Positions 41,231 through 44,296 of a stretch of DNA of 44,296 nt are shown here, one piece after another; position 1 is the stretch's first letter, and each line of letters begins with the position of its first letter. The position numbers and the translations under genes were made by a program. Origin of the DNA: JBGSON01 sp041739085 (GTDB taxonomy: Bacteria > Patescibacteriota > Gracilibacteria > CAIRYL01); contig JBGSON010000040.1 of NCBI GenBank assembly GCA_041739085.1, positions 1 through 44,296 of the forward strand. Reading direction: 5' to 3'. Below the pieces are notes generated by a model. It was not told where the DNA came from, did no database searches, and worked only from the letters and a program-made list of their open reading frames with translations.

Positions 41231-41750
41231 CTGCCATAGCGAATCCTGTCTCCGGTATGGAGAGATCTTTTTTTTCTATGGAGAAGAAATATTCCGCGAG
41301 ACCATCTCCCAGTTCCATTTTCCCTCTTTCCATGATGTCATATCCTCTCCCTACCGCCATGGAGATCTCCTGGTAGATCTTCACCCTGATGACATCCCGT
41401 TCTCTTTCAGGAATAACGAACTTCCCTTGTATCTTTCCCCCGTCTTCGTCCATATCTATCTTCACTCCCAATAGAAACACGGAATATCCGCCGGATCCAT
41501 CCCGTTCCAGGGGAAAATCATTTTTAATCAACTTCCGGCAGATCTCCGCAAGGAATGGTTTTGTTTCGTCAAATTCCATTGTCCCATCCCGGGGAGCAGT
41601 GTCATCTGAAATCGAAGAGAGGCTCGTTCTCATGTCATCGATCCCGTCACCGATGGCGGCAAGGACGCTTGCATCCAATGCCGGACTATCTCCCTGGGTA
41701 TCTCCATCGATTATTGGTTTTTGCGAAACGTCTTTCTTATCATCTTCCAT
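41220..41750 (-). CDS. Unknown soluble protein
   Basis: The 176-residue acidic protein has no signal peptide or membrane segment. The first 70 residues look disordered (Asp/Ser/Gly-rich). Residues about 65-176 form a compact alpha/beta domain: FDETKPFLAEICRKLIKNDF, YSVFLLGVKIDMD, GKIQGKFVIPERERDVIRVK, EISMAVGRGYDIMERGK. I do not recognise a family. It ends in TAG inside the end of the O-antigen ligase-like gene (convergent, 11-base overlap). The start ATG is preceded by TTTTTCTATTTCCC, a pyrimidine tract. It lies downstream of the TrmB-like gene in the same direction, with a gap of 102 bases. Confidence 0.65.
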   Translation of the reverse strand: MEDDKKDVSQKPIIDGDTQGDSPALDASVLAAIGDGIDDMRTSLSSISDDTAPRDGTMEFDETKPFLAEICRKLIKNDFPLERDGSGGYSVFLLGVKIDMDEDGGKIQGKFVIPERERDVIRVKIYQEISMAVGRGYDIMERGKMELGDGLAEYFFSIEKKDLSIPETGFAMAVIR

Positions 41751-41852
41751 GGGAAATAGAAAAATTCATTAAGGTCTCATTATTGGGAATTCCAGGAGGA
41801 AATGTCAACTCGCTTAGGCTTTTTGTTCATCATTTCACGTGCCCGGTCTTCA

Positions 41853-42593
41853 TCATGGTGATGCAAAACTCCAGGAGATCTCGAAGATCTGCCTCTGGGT
41901 ATCGGCTACGGGACGCGATTCGATGATGATCGCGAATGTGACCGGCTCGAACGAAGCGATGAAGAGCTTGTCATCGAAGATCTTGATCTCGTTCTCCACC
42001 TTAAAATGCTTTTTTTCAAGGAGCCTCGTTTCCCGGTAATAGAGATGGTCCATCTCTTTTACCTTTCTCCCCTCCGCGTCATCGGGAGCGATCCCTTTGA
42101 GGAAAATCTTATGCAGTTTTCTCTGAAGGACATACTCTGAATCATACTCCGGCCAATGGAGGCGGATGTTCTTTGAGTTCGCGTAATTGAGGATCTCGGT
42201 CTTCGAATCGAGAGTCATGGAGTACGCTTTTTTCACGGCGTCGATCCCTTCAAAATAACGGACCGCGGGATGGAAGACTTCCGCCCCCATGAGCGCCTTG
42301 AGGAGGGGAAGACTTTCTTCCAGGGAATCAGCCTTCCTTTTCACGTCCTCCACGAAGATCTCGGGGGCGACTGCGGTAAAGAGCTGTGTCTTCTTCTTTT
42401 CGACCACGGAAACAACCCCTTTCCTCCTCAGCTTCTTGAGAATGCTGTACGCGCTCACCCGGTTCATGTCAGCGGATTCGGCAATATGGGAGGCCGGGCT
42501 TTCGTTGCTCTCGAGTGCGGCAAGATATATCCGGGCTTCATTTTCCGTGAAGCCGATCGCCTTCAATTTTGATATCAAAATATTTTTGTCCAT
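41853..42593 (-). CDS. TrmB-family transcriptional regulator
   Basis: The 246-residue product has the N-terminal winged helix of TrmB-like regulators: LKAIGFTENEARIYLAALES, ASHIAESADMNRVSAYSILKKLRRKGVVSVVEKKKTQLFTA (turn, recognition helix and wing, about 10-75). A helical dimerisation segment follows (EIFVEDVKRKADSLEESLPLLKAL), then an effector domain of about 130 residues (VRYFEGIDAVKKAYSMTL, TEILNYANS, IKIFDDKLFIASF) of the PLD-like type seen in CPR TrmB homologues. It lies divergent to glutamine synthetase with a shared 139-base promoter region, so it may control that gene or itself. Ligand unknown. Confidence 0.85.
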   Translation of the reverse strand: MDKNILISKLKAIGFTENEARIYLAALESNESPASHIAESADMNRVSAYSILKKLRRKGVVSVVEKKKTQLFTAVAPEIFVEDVKRKADSLEESLPLLKALMGAEVFHPAVRYFEGIDAVKKAYSMTLDSKTEILNYANSKNIRLHWPEYDSEYVLQRKLHKIFLKGIAPDDAEGRKVKEMDHLYYRETRLLEKKHFKVENEIKIFDDKLFIASFEPVTFAIIIESRPVADTQRQIFEISWSFASP

Positions 42594-42660
42594 TGTTCAA
42601 GATGTAAAATCTGAAAACACCTTCGTTTTCCCCCTCTCTGCCCTGCGCTGAACGAAGCCT

Positions 42661-42688
42661 ATTATAGTGTTGTTATGTTTTTCTACAA
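42661..42688 (-). promoter_or_regulatory. Promoter of the TrmB-like regulator gene
   Basis: On the minus strand TTGTAG (42688-42683), 16 bases, TATAAT (42666-42661, perfect -10). The leader to ATG 42593 is about 60 bases and contains CTTCGTT...AACGAAG, a 7-bp dyad that could form a stem. Confidence 0.7.
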
Positions 42689-42732
42689 GTGGTTTTTCGC
42701 GCGTAATGCCATCTTGATTTCTGTTTTCACTT

Positions 42733-44238
42733 ATGAAAAAGTCTTGCCATATTCTTTTTCCCCAGCCTCTTATGGTCGTCATACCGCCGGAATCTCTTCG
42801 CACTTTTCTCGCGCTCTCCTACACGGAACTCGAAGAAAAAAATCTGGAGCTGAAGCGTCTTCAGTCCTCCGGGAAATCACCGGATTTCCTGCGGGAAAAA
42901 GTGATGAAATATCTCCAGGATGAGCCGAGACTCAAAGCGGTGACGCTCGCTTTTTGCGATATCGAAGGGAGGATGCACATGCTCGATTATGATAAGAAAT
43001 ATTTTCTTTCGTCCTACGATAATCTCACCTTTGACGGCTCCTCGATCCATGGATTCTCGAAACTGAGGCAGTCTGATCTCCGTCTCATGCCGGACTGGGG
43101 AACGTTCCGTTTTTTCCCGAGCGATGTCTTCGGCCCCGGAAAAGTCCTCATGTTCGCGTTCGTGAACAATGAAGACGGCTCTCCTTATGCGAGTGATTTC
43201 CGGAGCCGGCTCAAGGAACTCTCGGATGATCTGAAAAAGAAGCACGGCTATGTCGTGAACATGGCCCCCGAGATCGAGGGATTCCTCGTCGAAGGAGTCG
43301 ACGCAGAACAGAACTACCACAGTGATAAGGGATTTTCGCTCGTCACGCGGGGCGGATATTTCAACGCCCTTCCCCAGGATAATCTCAGAAAATTCATCGA
43401 CACTGTCGCTGAAGTACAACGGGCTATGGCGTTTGAAAATGAGAAGGACCATGGCGAAGTCGCGCCGTCTCAATTTGAGATCAACTTCAAATACACGGAT
43501 GCCCTCACGACCTGCGATGAGATCATGCTCTATAAACTCTCGGCGAGACAGGTCGCGAAGCTCATGGGATATACCGCCACGTTCCTCCCGAAGCCGATCG
43601 CCGGGATCAATGGATCGGGGATGCATGTGAACATCAGCATTGAAAAGAATGGAAAAAATGTTTTTTACTCGCCGAAGAAGAATTCACTCATCTCAGAGCT
43701 CGGAGAAAGATTTGTTACCGGGATCCTCTACTACGCGAAAGACCTCTGTCTTACGATCTGCCCGAGCGTGAATGCCTACAGGCGGCTTGATCCGCACTAT
43801 GAGGCCCCGAACGACATCAAGTGGTCGGGGAGCGACAGGAGTTCGATGATCCGGATCCCCATCGGAAACGAGCATTCCTCCCGCATCGAAGTCCGCTCCG
43901 TCTCTCCTGATGCGAATCCGTATCTCGCGACCTATGTGCTCGTGAAATCAGGACTCGCGAGTATGGAAGCTTCACCCGCAAAGTATGAAGAAATGGCAAG
44001 GGTGGCCGGGAGAAGACCGTATCGGAAGCTCTGGAGTTCTCTCCACGACGCTCTCGGGGGATATATGAGATCCTCTTTCATGAAATCTGTCCTCGGTCCG
44101 GAAAACCATCTGAAATACGGTGAGCTGAAAAAAGCCATTTCCGAACGGAGTCCGAAACAGCTTGGCTCGATCGTGAAAACTGCAGAGATCATTTATCACC
44201 ATGAAGTGACGAACCAGATGCTCTGGAACAATTTTTAA
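42733..44238 (+). CDS. glnA: Glutamine synthetase, type I-like
   Basis: The product (501 residues from ATG 42733) makes glutamine from glutamate, ammonia and ATP. Motifs: beta-grasp region LAFCDIEGRMHMLD, LTFDGSSIHGFSKL (FDGSSIxGF), MAPEIEGFLVEG (metal-binding Glu), HGEVAPSQFEINF, FLPKPIAGINGSGMHVNISI (ATP-binding KPxxGxNGSGMH), SSRIEVRSVSPDANPYLATYVLV. An N-terminal helical extension of about 40-50 residues precedes the usual start. The adenylylation-site tyrosine motif (NLY) is not seen, so the GlnE-type control known in many bacteria is unlikely. ATG 42772 is an alternative start after CTTTTTCCCCAGCCTCTT. Divergent from the TrmB-like gene; ends at a strong terminator. Confidence 0.94.
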   Translation: MKKSCHILFPQPLMVVIPPESLRTFLALSYTELEEKNLELKRLQSSGKSPDFLREKVMKYLQDEPRLKAVTLAFCDIEGRMHMLDYDKKYFLSSYDNLTFDGSSIHGFSKLRQSDLRLMPDWGTFRFFPSDVFGPGKVLMFAFVNNEDGSPYASDFRSRLKELSDDLKKKHGYVVNMAPEIEGFLVEGVDAEQNYHSDKGFSLVTRGGYFNALPQDNLRKFIDTVAEVQRAMAFENEKDHGEVAPSQFEINFKYTDALTTCDEIMLYKLSARQVAKLMGYTATFLPKPIAGINGSGMHVNISIEKNGKNVFYSPKKNSLISELGERFVTGILYYAKDLCLTICPSVNAYRRLDPHYEAPNDIKWSGSDRSSMIRIPIGNEHSSRIEVRSVSPDANPYLATYVLVKSGLASMEASPAKYEEMARVAGRRPYRKLWSSLHDALGGYMRSSFMKSVLGPENHLKYGELKKAISERSPKQLGSIVKTAEIIYHHEVTNQMLWNNF

Positions 44239-44251
44239 TCCCATGGAAAAA

Positions 44252-44281
44252 GGGGCGCCCATTGCAGCGCCCTTTTTTTTT
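44252..44281 (+). terminator. Intrinsic terminator of glnA
   Basis: GGGGCGC (44252-44258), an 8-base loop and GCGCCC (44267-44272) followed by nine T. It lies 14 bases after the glnA stop. Confidence 0.93.
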
Positions 44282-44296
44282 AGATTCCCGATTCTC

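Overview
The window looks like a chromosomal segment of a Patescibacteria/CPR-type bacterium, with Candidatus Peregrinibacteria or a near relative as my best guess (inference, moderate confidence). Reasons: conserved bacterial housekeeping genes (ruvX, tmk, folD, prfA, uvrA, groES-groEL, cysS, a type I glutamine synthetase) lie among many genus-level unknowns, five S-layer-homology (SLH) surface proteins, and PEGA, DUF4012 and GIY-YIG proteins of kinds often seen in that radiation. TGA, TAA and TAG are all used as stops, so the UGA=Gly code of Gracilibacteria does not apply. Almost no gene has a Shine-Dalgarno sequence; most starts follow a C/T-rich tract.

Layout. 1-149 is the 3' end of an integrase-core transposase gene. 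329-4293 holds four genes of little or no known function around ruvX. 4397-4796 is a Lys-Glu-Arg tRNA cluster with a clear promoter. 4814-6122 has a CvpA-like membrane protein, an AT-rich small membrane protein and tRNA-Gly. 6165-21263 is one long minus-strand run: uvrA, prfA, three tandem paralogous ~1,040-residue surface proteins (beta-rich repeats, Kazal-like domain, three SLH domains), tmk and folD. 21396-23408 is the groES-groEL operon with a perfect CIRCE operator. 23492-26276 (minus) has a lipoprotein and an SLH-anchored trypsin-like protease; 26407-28910 (plus) has a small membrane protein coupled to a DUF4012 protein.

28963-30351 is the most unusual part: an array of ~130-bp elements, each with a hairpin at both ends and TCTGTCA/TGACA termini. 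One copy (29280-29844) carries a GIY-YIG nuclease gene between the same two ends. The nuclease C-terminus and stop codon are encoded by the terminal hairpin. This resembles a nuclease-bearing element with five short gene-less derivatives.

30445-34251 encodes the likely main S-layer protein (N-terminal SLH domains, a Gly-Asp repeat linker, strong terminator). 34716-37054 is a PEGA protein coupled to cysS. 37129-41230 runs a glycosyltransferase, a solute-binding lipoprotein and an O-antigen ligase/polymerase-like protein, plausibly making surface glycan. 41220-44281 ends with an unknown protein, a TrmB-like regulator and a divergent glutamine synthetase with a terminator. The window is heavily invested in cell-envelope construction: SLH proteins, their probable glycan ligand machinery, lipoproteins and a surface protease.
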